From Fimbriimonadales bacterium (lineage in GTDB: Bacteria; Armatimonadota; Fimbriimonadia; Fimbriimonadales; GBS-DC), in contig AP024673.1 in the NCBI GenBank assembly GCA_025998675.1, positions 2,116,562 through 2,180,561 of the forward strand: DNA of 64,000 bases. The letters are read 5' to 3'. The notes beneath the pieces were generated by a model. It saw nothing but the letters and a program-made list of their open reading frames with translations. It ran no database searches and was not told the origin of the DNA. The position numbers and the translations under genes were made by a program. Shown piece after piece: positions 34,074-42,351 of the stretch. The stretch's first letter is position 1; each line of letters opens with the position of its first letter.

Positions 34074-35561
34074 ATGACCACGCCTGACCTGAGCGAGTAT
34101 GTTGCGATTGCGCGACAGGGGCGGATGACGCCCGTCTATCGCATCGCGCTTGCCGACTGGGAGACGCCCGTCTCCGCCTTCTACAAGACCGCCGCCCACG
34201 AACAGTATGCTTTCCTGCTGGAGAGCGTCACGGGCGGCGAACAGATTGCCCGCTATTCGTACATCGGTTTTGCGCCGACGCTGGTGTTGCGCACCCGAGG
34301 GCGCACGGCGCGCGTCTGGGAACGCGACTCAGGCTGGCGCGCGTTCGAGATACCGCCGCACCAGACGCCGCTGGACATTGCACGCGCGCTCCTCAGACGC
34401 CATCCCTATCAGGCGTCGCCTGCGCTGCCGCGCTTTACGGGGGGGCTGGTCGGCTACCTGGGGTACGACCTCGTGCGCTTCTTCGAACGGTTGCCCGACG
34501 CGCCGTCCGACGACCTGAACACCGACGACTGCTGCCTGATTGCCCCCGAAGTGCTGCTGATTTTCGATCACGCGCTTCACACCATCACCGCGCTGACGAA
34601 CCCGCCGCCCAGCGCGTGTCCTGAACAGAGTTATGCGGACGCCGTCGCGCGCATCGAGCGCACCCTGCAGCGCTTGCGCACGCCGCTGCCGCCGCCCCCG
34701 CGCTTTGAGGACCCGCACTTCAAACTGGAGCCGCAGACGAACATCACGCGCGAAGCCTTCGAAGACGCCGTGCGCCGCACCGTCGAGTATATTCACGCGG
34801 GCGACTGTATTCAGGTGGTGCTGTCGCAGCGCTTCAGCCAGCCGATTAGCGCCCCGCCGTTTTACCTCTATCGCGCCCTGCGCACGATTAACCCGTCGCC
34901 ATACATGTTCTACCTGCAGTTTGAGGATACGACGCTGATTGGCGCGTCGCCCGAAGTGCTGGCGACGGTGGAGGACGGTAAAGCCCTCACGCGCCCGATA
35001 GCAGGCACGCGCCCGCGCGGCAAAACGCCCGAAGAGGACGCCCGGCTCGCGCAGGAACTGCTCGCCGACCCCAAAGAGCGCGCGGAACACATCATGCTGG
35101 TAGACCTGGGGCGCAACGACATCGGGCGCGTGAGCGTCTACGGCACGGTGCGCGCGACCGACCTGATGGTGATTGAGCGCTACTCGCATGTGATGCATAT
35201 CGTGTCGGAGGTGCAGGGACAGCTGCGCCCGGACGCCGACGCCTTCGATGTGTTGCGGGCGTGCTTCCCCGCGGGCACAGTATCAGGCGCACCGAAGGTG
35301 CGCGCGATGGAGATTATCGACGCGCTGGAGCCGACTCAGCGGGGTCCCTATGCGGGCGCGGTCGGCTACTTCAGCTACACCAACGAGATGGACGCCTGTA
35401 TCACCATCCGCACGATTCTGGTCAAGGACGGCGTGGCGCATGTGCAGGCGGGCGCGGGGATTGTCGCCGATTCTGTGCCCGCTCGCGAATACGAGGAGTG
35501 TGTGAACAAGGCGCGCGCCGCGCTCACCGCGATTGCGCGGGCGCATGCGCCGCTGGAGTAG
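34074..35561 (+). CDS. trpE: anthranilate synthase component I
   Basis: A 495-residue chorismate-utilising enzyme that makes anthranilate for tryptophan. The N-terminal FLLESVTGGEQIARYSYIG contains the LLES feedback (tryptophan-binding) motif. The catalytic part has VVLSQRFSQPI, INPSPYMFYLQF, GASPEVL, IAGTRPRGKTPEEDARLAQEL, HIMLVDLGRNDIGRV and FPAGTVSGAPKVRAMEII. The N-terminal feedback motif favours TrpE over PabB. A matching amidotransferase gene is at 49209-49802, not adjacent. The 3' end overlaps the convergent regulator gene by 38 bases. Confidence 0.94.
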   Translation: MTTPDLSEYVAIARQGRMTPVYRIALADWETPVSAFYKTAAHEQYAFLLESVTGGEQIARYSYIGFAPTLVLRTRGRTARVWERDSGWRAFEIPPHQTPLDIARALLRRHPYQASPALPRFTGGLVGYLGYDLVRFFERLPDAPSDDLNTDDCCLIAPEVLLIFDHALHTITALTNPPPSACPEQSYADAVARIERTLQRLRTPLPPPPRFEDPHFKLEPQTNITREAFEDAVRRTVEYIHAGDCIQVVLSQRFSQPISAPPFYLYRALRTINPSPYMFYLQFEDTTLIGASPEVLATVEDGKALTRPIAGTRPRGKTPEEDARLAQELLADPKERAEHIMLVDLGRNDIGRVSVYGTVRATDLMVIERYSHVMHIVSEVQGQLRPDADAFDVLRACFPAGTVSGAPKVRAMEIIDALEPTQRGPYAGAVGYFSYTNEMDACITIRTILVKDGVAHVQAGAGIVADSVPAREYEECVNKARAALTAIARAHAPLE

Positions 35562-36648
35562 GCGACGCGGTCGTGCCACGCACAATCAGCTCGATGGGCA
35601 GGTACTCATGCAGTGGGTCAGGCGGCGCGCCTTTGGCGCACTCCAGCAGCTTCTGGACGGCGCGCGTGCCCAGCTGCTCCAGCGGCTGGCGGAAGGTGGT
35701 CAGCGGCGGCGAGGCGAGCGCCGCCGACGGCGGGTCGTCGAACCCCAGCAGCGACACATCGTCCGGCACACGCAAACCCGTCTGATGCACGGTCTGCATC
35801 GCCGAGAGCGCGAGGTAGTAGCCCCCCGCGAAAATCGCCGTCGGTCCGTTGGGCAGGCGCAGGGCGGTGCGAATCCCCTCGCGAATCGCTTCGTCCAGCT
35901 CGTCCGCGTAGGGCGTGGTGAAAGTCCAGATCTGCGATTCGGGGACGCCTGCCTCCTGTAGCGCGTCGCGGAAGCCGCGCCAGCGGTCGCGCGAGTTGAA
36001 GGTCTCCAGCGCGCCGAACAGCCCCAGAAAGCGCCGATGCCCCAGCTCCAGCAGATACTTCACGCCCTCACGCGCGGCGGTGTAGTTGTCGGTGTCCACC
36101 GTGGGCGTCTCCCACGCCTGCGCGCTCGCGCCCACAATCACCACCGGCACGCCCCGACGATACAGGTCCTCCAGCAGCGCGATGTGTTCCGCCGCGGGCG
36201 CCATCGCCAGCACGCCCACAAACTCGGTCGAGAGCAGCTCGCGTTCAATCTGGTCAATCTGATAGTCCAGCCAGAGGGTGCGCATCGCCAGCGGCGCGAG
36301 CGTATTCAGCACACTGCGCTGGATGCTGCTGAAGTAGAAGTCCACAGGCTGGCGCGTGCCGCCGCCCAATCCGAGCGCCATAATCGTGAACGAGCGCTGG
36401 AGCAAGTTCGGGGGCAGGTTCTCGGCGACAACGGTGCCCACGCGCCGCTTGCGGGTCAGAATGCCCTCGCGCGCCAGTCCCTGTAGCGCACGGCTCACCG
36501 TCAGCGGACTCACGCCCAGCTGATGCGCCAGCTCGCGCTCCGGCGGCAGCACATCGCCCGGTTTCCAGTAGCCCGTCGCAATCTGCCGCTCAATCCACTG
36601 GCGCACCTGCACATAGCGCGGCGTCTCCGCATTGAACCGAATAACCAT
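35524..36648 (-). CDS. GntR-HTH / LacI-sensor hybrid transcription regulator
   Basis: A 374-residue regulator. Residues 1-75 are a GntR-type winged helix (YVQVRQWIERQIATGYWKPG, LPPERELAHQLGVSPLTVSRAL, ILTRKRRVGTVV). The rest is a LacI/GalR-like periplasmic-binding fold (VPVVIVGASAQ, DNYTAAREGVKYLLELGHRRFLG, FAGGYYLALSAM, VSLLGFDDPPSAALASPPLTTFRQPLEQLG). Such AraR-like hybrids respond to sugars. A likely operator sits in its own leader. No sugar operon is adjacent, so targets are unknown. Confidence 0.88.
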   Translation of the reverse strand: MVIRFNAETPRYVQVRQWIERQIATGYWKPGDVLPPERELAHQLGVSPLTVSRALQGLAREGILTRKRRVGTVVAENLPPNLLQRSFTIMALGLGGGTRQPVDFYFSSIQRSVLNTLAPLAMRTLWLDYQIDQIERELLSTEFVGVLAMAPAAEHIALLEDLYRRGVPVVIVGASAQAWETPTVDTDNYTAAREGVKYLLELGHRRFLGLFGALETFNSRDRWRGFRDALQEAGVPESQIWTFTTPYADELDEAIREGIRTALRLPNGPTAIFAGGYYLALSAMQTVHQTGLRVPDDVSLLGFDDPPSAALASPPLTTFRQPLEQLGTRAVQKLLECAKGAPPDPLHEYLPIELIVRGTTASPTPAAHAPAQSR

Positions 36649-36657
36649 ATCTCGCCG

Positions 36658-36693
36658 ACTACCTTGTAGTTATAGGGTAGTCCGCCTATTATA
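36658..36693 (-). promoter_or_regulatory. promoter and probable autoregulatory operator of the GntR/LacI regulator
   Basis: On the minus strand, GGTATAAT (box 36693-36688) is followed by an inverted repeat ACTACC (N12) GGTAGT (36681-36658). The repeat would cover the transcription start and early leader, and ends ten bases before the ATG. That position suits repression by the encoded regulator. Confidence 0.5.
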
Positions 36694-36715
36694 CCACATT
36701 CAAGAGCGTCAATCT

Positions 36716-38065
36716 CTACGCCGCCTGTGCATAGGGCGCGCCCATTTGTACGGATTTGAGTACCTGTACCAGTGTGCCATCAAGCGCAGTACCGCTGTCG
36801 CGTTCCATGATGTCGAACACCTGCTCCAGCGGCAGGGCGGCGCGGTATGGACGCTCGGCGCTGAGCGCGTCGAACACATCGGCGACCGCCAGAATGCGCA
36901 TCTCGGGTGTGAGCTGCTCGGCGGTGCGCCCCTGCCAGTAGCCGCGTCCATCGAGCCGCTCATGATGTGCGCCCGCGACCTCCGCCAGCAAGGCAAACGA
37001 GCGAATGCGCCGCAGGATTTCGTAGGTATGGCGCGGGTGTGCGCGAATCGCGGCGAACTCGTCGTCGGTGAGCTTGCCCGGCTTTTCGAGAATGGTGTTC
37101 GAGACGCCCAGCTTGCCGATGTCGTGCAGCAGCCCCGCGCGGTAGATGAAGTTCACCCGCTCGGTATCCCAGCCCAGCGCTTCGGCGATCTGCACAGCGT
37201 ACTGCGCCACACGCCGCGAATGCTCCGCCGTGAAGCTCGATTTGGCGTCCACAATCATCGCGAACGCCTCACACACACGGTCGATGTCGCTCGGCAGCAC
37301 TTTGCGCGTGAAGTCGGGCATCGGCGGGGTCATATCGGGATTGTGCAGCATCTCGGCATGCAACGCCCAGAACGCGCGGTCGCTCTGAAAACTTTCTGCC
37401 ACGCGCACCAGCTCGGGATCAAACCACTTGCCCCGACGCTGACGGAGCATCTCATAGGTCGCGTCCACCCCGAAGGTCGAGGCGAACACCTCCATCGTCT
37501 GGCACATGCACAGAATTCGCGCGTGCATGGGAATCTGCTCACCCTTGAGCTTATAGGGCGAGCCTCTGCCGTCCCAGTGTTCATCGAGGTACTCGATGGC
37601 TTGCGCGACCTGCTCGGTGAAGCCGATGTAGCGGGCGATCTGCGCCCCGCGCGTGCAACGCGCTAAGGTCACCTCGTCCATCACGCCCACCGAGCCGCGT
37701 GTCTCTTTGAGTGCGTGTACGATTTTCTGGAAGATGTTCGCGCCGGGCATCATATGCTCCAGCGCAAAACGCATCGACTCCAGCGGGTTCGACCAGTTGA
37801 CCAGCTTCACATGCCGTTTGGTGAGCAGGTCGTCGGCGGCGAACACCTTGTAGACGCGCACCGAGTTGCTGGAGCAGCCTGCGTCCTTGAGCAGGCTCGC
37901 TTTGCACAGGTCGCGCATGTCGGCGTCGGAGAACCCCAGTTCCTTGCCGATTCGCAGTGCGAGGTAGGCAGTACGCACGGCGTGCCCGCGCGGTTGCCCT
38001 TCTGTGATGTCCAGCGCATGGCTCAGCGCGCTCAAAATCTCCGCAAAAGTCAGCGGCGTTTGCAT
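36716..38065 (-). CDS. tandem HD-GYP-type protein, C-terminal domain apparently active
   Basis: 449 residues. The C-terminal half (about 265-440) is a canonical HD-GYP c-di-GMP phosphodiesterase domain: EHSRRVAQYAVQIAEALGW, LLHDIGKLGVSNTILEKPGKL, HPRHTYEILRRI and HHERLDGRGYWQG. The N-terminal half repeats the fold in degenerate form: GHAVRTAYLALRIGKELGF and LLKDAGCSSN, where the HD pair reads KD, and DEHWDGRGSPY. It is soluble, without membrane helices. The start ATG 38065 lies eight bases after TATAAT (38074-38079, minus strand), so it is probably leaderless. Confidence 0.88.
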   Translation of the reverse strand: MQTPLTFAEILSALSHALDITEGQPRGHAVRTAYLALRIGKELGFSDADMRDLCKASLLKDAGCSSNSVRVYKVFAADDLLTKRHVKLVNWSNPLESMRFALEHMMPGANIFQKIVHALKETRGSVGVMDEVTLARCTRGAQIARYIGFTEQVAQAIEYLDEHWDGRGSPYKLKGEQIPMHARILCMCQTMEVFASTFGVDATYEMLRQRRGKWFDPELVRVAESFQSDRAFWALHAEMLHNPDMTPPMPDFTRKVLPSDIDRVCEAFAMIVDAKSSFTAEHSRRVAQYAVQIAEALGWDTERVNFIYRAGLLHDIGKLGVSNTILEKPGKLTDDEFAAIRAHPRHTYEILRRIRSFALLAEVAGAHHERLDGRGYWQGRTAEQLTPEMRILAVADVFDALSAERPYRAALPLEQVFDIMERDSGTALDGTLVQVLKSVQMGAPYAQAA

Positions 38066-38143
38066 ACATAGGGATTATAGGCATGGACACGGGGTTCTGC
38101 AGGGGCATGGTTCAGGCGCGGCGCTGCCCTGAGCGTGAGAGCC

Positions 38144-39040
38144 TTACGAAGCCTGTTCCCACACCTCTATCTGTGCGCCTTTGTAGAGTCGTTGCAGGCG
38201 CTGGATGCCCGATTTGCCCAGCACGGCGGCGGCGGTGGCGAGGCTGTCAGCGGTGATTCCGTCGCGGGCGCGCACCCGCGCCAGAATCAGTCGGGTCAGC
38301 CCCAGCCCCGTGCGCGGGTCGATGATATGTGCGTAGCGTGCGCCGCCAATCTCCACGAACTGTTCCGTACTGCCCGAGGTGGAGAGCGCGCCGCGGGCGA
38401 GGGTGGTCTCGCCGCCTTCCGCGAGAGCAATCCGCCAAGCGGGGGCGTCGGGCGGCGGGTCGCCCGCGGCGATGTCGCCCCCCATCTGAATCAGCGCGCG
38501 TGTGATTCCGTAGCGGCGCAGCACGCGCAGGGCATGGTCGCAGGCGTAGCCCTTCGCGATGCCCCCCAGATCCAGCTGCATGCCCTCCACTTTGAGGCGC
38601 ACCGCGCGGCGGCGCAGGCAGAGTTCCATCAGACGGTAGCCTGAACGGGCGCGCGCCGCCTGCAAGGTCTGGGGGTCGGGCAGTTGCCCCGTGCGACGCG
38701 CCTCGCGCCACAGGCGCACCAGCGCGCCCACTGTCGGGTCGAACGCGCCGTCGGTCTGCTGCGCCAGCCGATGCGCCCGCCACAACACATAGAACAGCTC
38801 GCGGCTGACCCGTCGCCAGCGTCCAACCGCGTCCCTGCACAGCAGGTTCAGCTCGCTGTCGACGCGGTAGTCGCTCATCTGCTGCTCCAGTTCGCTGATG
38901 CGCGTGTACGCGGCGCGGCACGCTTCTACCGCCTGCGCCTCCTGCGCCGCGTACACCACGATCGGGGTATCGACCCCCATGCGGATTTGCGTATAGGCGA
39001 ACCTACGCAGTGTTTCCCCTTTCATGCGAACGAAACTCAT
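38144..39040 (-). CDS. apbE: FAD:protein FMN transferase (ApbE)
   Basis: About 298 residues. ApbE attaches FMN covalently to Thr of target proteins such as NqrB/RnfG. Landmarks are RMGVDTPIVVYA, ISELEQQMSDYRVDSELNLL, DGAFDPTVGALVRLWRE, LDLGGIAKGYACDHALRVLR, ALIQMGGDIAA, and AHIIDPRTGLGLTR followed by DGITADSLATAAAVLG, the Mg/FAD site. No lipoprotein Cys or clear signal peptide is seen. ATG 39040 overlaps the stop of the upstream gene (TGATG) and has GAAGG before it. Confidence 0.88.
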   Translation of the reverse strand: MSFVRMKGETLRRFAYTQIRMGVDTPIVVYAAQEAQAVEACRAAYTRISELEQQMSDYRVDSELNLLCRDAVGRWRRVSRELFYVLWRAHRLAQQTDGAFDPTVGALVRLWREARRTGQLPDPQTLQAARARSGYRLMELCLRRRAVRLKVEGMQLDLGGIAKGYACDHALRVLRRYGITRALIQMGGDIAAGDPPPDAPAWRIALAEGGETTLARGALSTSGSTEQFVEIGGARYAHIIDPRTGLGLTRLILARVRARDGITADSLATAAAVLGKSGIQRLQRLYKGAQIEVWEQAS

Positions 39041-40293
39041 CAGCATCCTTCGCCGAACGCGAACAGCACCGCCAGCAGGTCGGCGTCGTCCACCACGCCG
39101 TCGTAGTTCACATCGGCGGGGTCGAAGTAGCCCGTGTTGCCGAACGCGAACAGCACGCTAAGCAAGTCCGCGTCGTCGATGCACCCGTCCCGATTCAGGT
39201 CTTCGAGGCGTCGGTCGAATCGCGGCAGCACTGCAATCCATGCCTCGCGCTGGTTGCTGGGGTTCGTGCCCGTGCCGACGAGAACCGTACCGTCAGCGGA
39301 GAGGGCGCGCACCTCCTCCAGACGCCAGTTTTGCACGGCTGCAACGCCCGCATTCAGCAGCAGGTCTTTGACGCGGTACAGCGCGCCCTCGCTATCCCAA
39401 AGAACCGCTTCCTTGCCGAGTTCAGAAGTGCCGAACCCGCCCACCAGCAGTCCGTCAGCAGATACGGCGTAGGCGCGGCTGTCATATGCGCCGCCCTCCA
39501 GCTCGCCCAGTCCGACCATGCCCGTATCGGCGCGCCAGCGGAACGCCTCGATGCCGTTGAACCCACGACTCCAGCCGACCACGACCGAGCCGTCGGCGTT
39601 CACGCCGTAGGCGTAGCTCAGGAAGGGAAAGCCGCCCAGACTGCCCAGCGGCTGGAAGGCTCCGTTTTCCCAGCGGAACGCTTCACTGTCGCCGTTGAAG
39701 GACGCGCTGCGCCCGACAATCACGCGCCCATTCGCCGACACATTCTGGGCATAGCTGGCGAACTCACCGCCTGGCAAATCGCCCAGCCCGCCCATGTCGT
39801 CATCAGGCGTCCAGCGGAACGCTTCCGAGCCATTCGCGGAGGCGCTCCAGCCCACAACGACTGCGCCGTCGGCAGAAAGCCCCAGCGCAAAGCTCTGGAA
39901 ACTGCCGCCGGGCAAGTCGCCCAGTCCCGTCATCTGGTTCGTATCGCGTCGCCATAGGAACGCCTCCGTGCCCGACGCGGAGCGTCCCTGTCCCACAATC
40001 ACCGCGCCGTCGAACGAGACGCCCCACGCGATGCTGGTAAAGGTCCCGCCCGGCAGGTCGCCCAGAGGCACAAGTCCCGTCTCCAGCGTCCAGTAGCACG
40101 CCTCCGTGCCGTTGGCGGAGCTGCTCCAGCCGACTGCCACGCGCCCGTTTGCCGAAAGCGCGAACAGGTTGCTGGTCGTGTTGCCGCCGGGCAGGTCGCC
40201 CGCGCCGTAGAACGCAGGCGTCTGCGCCAGCGCGCCCGCGCTCAGCGTCGCCCATAGAATCGTCCATCCTTTGCGCATCGTATTCACCCGCAT
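39040..40293 (-). CDS. secreted HAF-repeat protein with C-terminal dockerin-like EF-hand pair
   Basis: 417 residues with a signal peptide (TILWATLSAGALA). From about residue 25 to 330 there are seven or eight repeats of about 47 residues with the pattern GDLPGG...S.A.G.S.DG.V.VG.S...G.EAF.W, the HAF extracellular-repeat type, which probably folds as a beta-propeller. The C-terminal 55 residues hold two Asp-rich loops, DLNRDGCIDDADLLSVLFAF and DVNYDGVVDDADLLAVLFAF, like type I dockerin calcium loops. An ATG at 40278 is an alternative start. ApbE is coupled downstream, which is functionally unexpected. Confidence 0.82.
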   Translation of the reverse strand: MRVNTMRKGWTILWATLSAGALAQTPAFYGAGDLPGGNTTSNLFALSANGRVAVGWSSSANGTEACYWTLETGLVPLGDLPGGTFTSIAWGVSFDGAVIVGQGRSASGTEAFLWRRDTNQMTGLGDLPGGSFQSFALGLSADGAVVVGWSASANGSEAFRWTPDDDMGGLGDLPGGEFASYAQNVSANGRVIVGRSASFNGDSEAFRWENGAFQPLGSLGGFPFLSYAYGVNADGSVVVGWSRGFNGIEAFRWRADTGMVGLGELEGGAYDSRAYAVSADGLLVGGFGTSELGKEAVLWDSEGALYRVKDLLLNAGVAAVQNWRLEEVRALSADGTVLVGTGTNPSNQREAWIAVLPRFDRRLEDLNRDGCIDDADLLSVLFAFGNTGYFDPADVNYDGVVDDADLLAVLFAFGEGC

Positions 40294-40380
40294 GCATGCT
40301 ACCCATCGGTGAGACGCCTGCGCTATTGCGGAGGCGACAAGCGGTTGCGCCGAAGCGACGACTCGCGGGCGGTCGTGCCC

Positions 40381-41967
40381 TCAGAACAAGCTCGGCACGG
40401 TTGGGTCGATGGCGACATCGAGCAGCACGGGCTGGCGCAACTGCAACGCGCGCGGGAGCGCTTCCTCCACCTCCTCAGGCGTCGTCAGCCGCTCGGCGTG
40501 GACGCCCATCCCCTGCGCCAGCGCGACCAGATCCAGATGGGGCACATCCAGCCCCTGCACGCCGCTGCCCGGATAGAACGCCATCGTGAAGCTCTTGAGA
40601 ATGTTGTACGCGCCGTTGTTCAGCACGAGGAACAGCACAGGCGCGTTCTCCTCGCGCGCGCTCCAGAGCGCCTGCACGGAATACATCACGGAGCCGTCGC
40701 CAATCACGCACACGACGGGGCGTTCGGGCTGCGCCTTTTGAATCCCAAGGGCGGCGGGCATCGCCCAGCCCAGTCCCCCGCTGGCGGAAGTGTAGTAGTC
40801 GTTATTGGGCGACAGGCGCACGAACTCGCGCAGGCACAGGCTGGAGGAGACCGCCTCGTCGACGACGACGGCGTTCTCGGGCAGGTGTTGCGCGAGCGTG
40901 TGCAGCACAAAAAACGCGCCCATCTTGCTCCGCGCGCGGGTCGCTTCCGAGCGGCGGCGCGCCTCGTCCACCGTGCGGGAAGGCATCTTGTAGTCGCGCG
41001 GGGGGACGCGCTCCGCCAGAATCGTTAGGGCGCGGCGGATGTCGCCCACGAACGCCCGCTCCACAGGCGCGCGCGACGCCTCCTGCGCGTCGTCGGTAAG
41101 CAGCATCGCCCGCACGCCCGGCGGCAGCATGCCTCCGGGGAAGTAGGGATACAGCAGGAACACAGGCGCGCCGACCACCAGCACGAAGTCATGCTGGCTC
41201 AGCGCCTGCAGCAGGCGCGGCGTGGCGGGCAGCAGCATCCCCTCGTAGAGCGGATGGCGCGTCGGGAAGCCCATCCGCGAGTTGAGCGGCGCGTGATAGA
41301 CCGCGCAGCCCAGCCGCTCCGCGAGCGCGACCGCCTCGGCGACTGCGCCCGCGCCCCCGACCCCCGCGCCGCACACCAGCGCGGGCTTCTGCGCCGCCGT
41401 CAGCGCGTCCACGACCGCCTCCAGACCCTGCGGCGCGTCGGGCGCATGCAGCGCTTTCAGGCGCGGCGGCTCGGCAGGCGCGTCCCAGAAATTCATCGGA
41501 ATCGAAACGAACACGGGTCCGCGCGGCGGCGTCAGCGCGAGGTGGTACGCCTGCTCCAGCGCGTCGGGCACATCGGCGGCGTGCTTGACCTCATACGCCC
41601 ACTTCGTCACGGGGCGCGCCATGCCCACCAGGTCGCCCGACAGCAGCGGCTCGTGAAAGATGTGGCGCGTGTCCTGCTGCCCGCAGGTGACAATCAGCGG
41701 CGAACGGTTCTTGAGCGCGGTGAACAGCACGCCCATCGCGTTGCCCAGTCCGGGCGCGACATGCAGGTTCACCAGCGCGGGCTGCCCGCTCGCCTGCGCG
41801 TAGCCGTCCGCCATCGCCAGCGCGATGCTCTCCTGCAACGCCAGCACATAGCGCACCCCGTCGGGCAGATTCACCAGAAATGGCAGCTCGGTGGAGCCGG
41901 GATTGCCAAAGAGGTAGCGGACGCCCCGCGCCCGCATCCACTCGAAGGTCGCCTCACGGATATTCAT
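40381..41967 (-). CDS. thiamine-diphosphate enzyme, benzoylformate-decarboxylase-like
   Basis: A 528-residue TPP enzyme, the length of benzoylformate decarboxylase. TPP-activating Glu is E46 (ALQESIALAMADGYA). Ser25 (GNPGSTELPF) and His69 (NLHVAPGLGNAMG) match two catalytic residues of the family (S26 and H70). The second catalytic His (H281 in the Pseudomonas enzyme) is replaced by Tyr273 in GAPVFLLYPYFPGG. The metal/pyrophosphate motif is GDGSVMYSVQALWSA...NN. It may therefore decarboxylate a different 2-oxo acid, or act as another TPP lyase. There is no adjacent mandelate pathway gene. Confidence 0.82.
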   Translation of the reverse strand: MNIREATFEWMRARGVRYLFGNPGSTELPFLVNLPDGVRYVLALQESIALAMADGYAQASGQPALVNLHVAPGLGNAMGVLFTALKNRSPLIVTCGQQDTRHIFHEPLLSGDLVGMARPVTKWAYEVKHAADVPDALEQAYHLALTPPRGPVFVSIPMNFWDAPAEPPRLKALHAPDAPQGLEAVVDALTAAQKPALVCGAGVGGAGAVAEAVALAERLGCAVYHAPLNSRMGFPTRHPLYEGMLLPATPRLLQALSQHDFVLVVGAPVFLLYPYFPGGMLPPGVRAMLLTDDAQEASRAPVERAFVGDIRRALTILAERVPPRDYKMPSRTVDEARRRSEATRARSKMGAFFVLHTLAQHLPENAVVVDEAVSSSLCLREFVRLSPNNDYYTSASGGLGWAMPAALGIQKAQPERPVVCVIGDGSVMYSVQALWSAREENAPVLFLVLNNGAYNILKSFTMAFYPGSGVQGLDVPHLDLVALAQGMGVHAERLTTPEEVEEALPRALQLRQPVLLDVAIDPTVPSLF

Positions 41968-42009
41968 AGGCGCGGGATTCGAACCGCGAGTCAGAATTCC
42001 TGCCCGCGC

Positions 42010-42330
42010 TCAGGGCTTGCGCAGCGTCGCCACCAGCATCAGCACAAACGCGACCGCGCTCAGAATCATCGTAATTCCGCCGGGCATCCACTTGCCTGTC
42101 GTGAAGAAGCGGTAGGCGAAGAACGCACCCAGCGCCAGCGCGACCACCGCGCTCAAGCCAAAGCCCGCGGTCGGGTTTTTGAAGCTGATTGCCAGCCCGA
42201 CCAGCAGAATCACGGCGGCGACCAGCCCGTTCACCAGCGATACCATGCTCTGGGCGGAGACATAGCCCATCACGCCGCCCGCCGCGATGATGAGCGCATA
42301 CACCAGCAGCGCAGCCTGAAAAGCGTTCAT
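42010..42330 (-). CDS. TMEM14-family small membrane protein
   Basis: A 106-residue protein with four hydrophobic helices and the features of the Tmemb_14 family: YALIIAAGGVMGYVSAQSMVSL at the start and RFFTTGKWMPGGITMILSA near the end. Bacterial members are uncharacterised; eukaryotic ones are mitochondrial or porphyrin-linked. TACACT at 42341-42346 (minus strand) lies ten bases before the ATG. Confidence 0.78.
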   Translation of the reverse strand: MNAFQAALLVYALIIAAGGVMGYVSAQSMVSLVNGLVAAVILLVGLAISFKNPTAGFGLSAVVALALGAFFAYRFFTTGKWMPGGITMILSAVAFVLMLVATLRKP

Positions 42331-42351
42331 AGCAGGGAAAAGTGTACCCGA

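Noticed and set aside
41971-41988. tRNA T-arm-like string (minus strand, GCGGTTCGAATCCCGC) just before the TPP enzyme gene
   Set aside because: No acceptor, D or anticodon arm can be built around it and the stem is one base out of register; at best it is a fragment.
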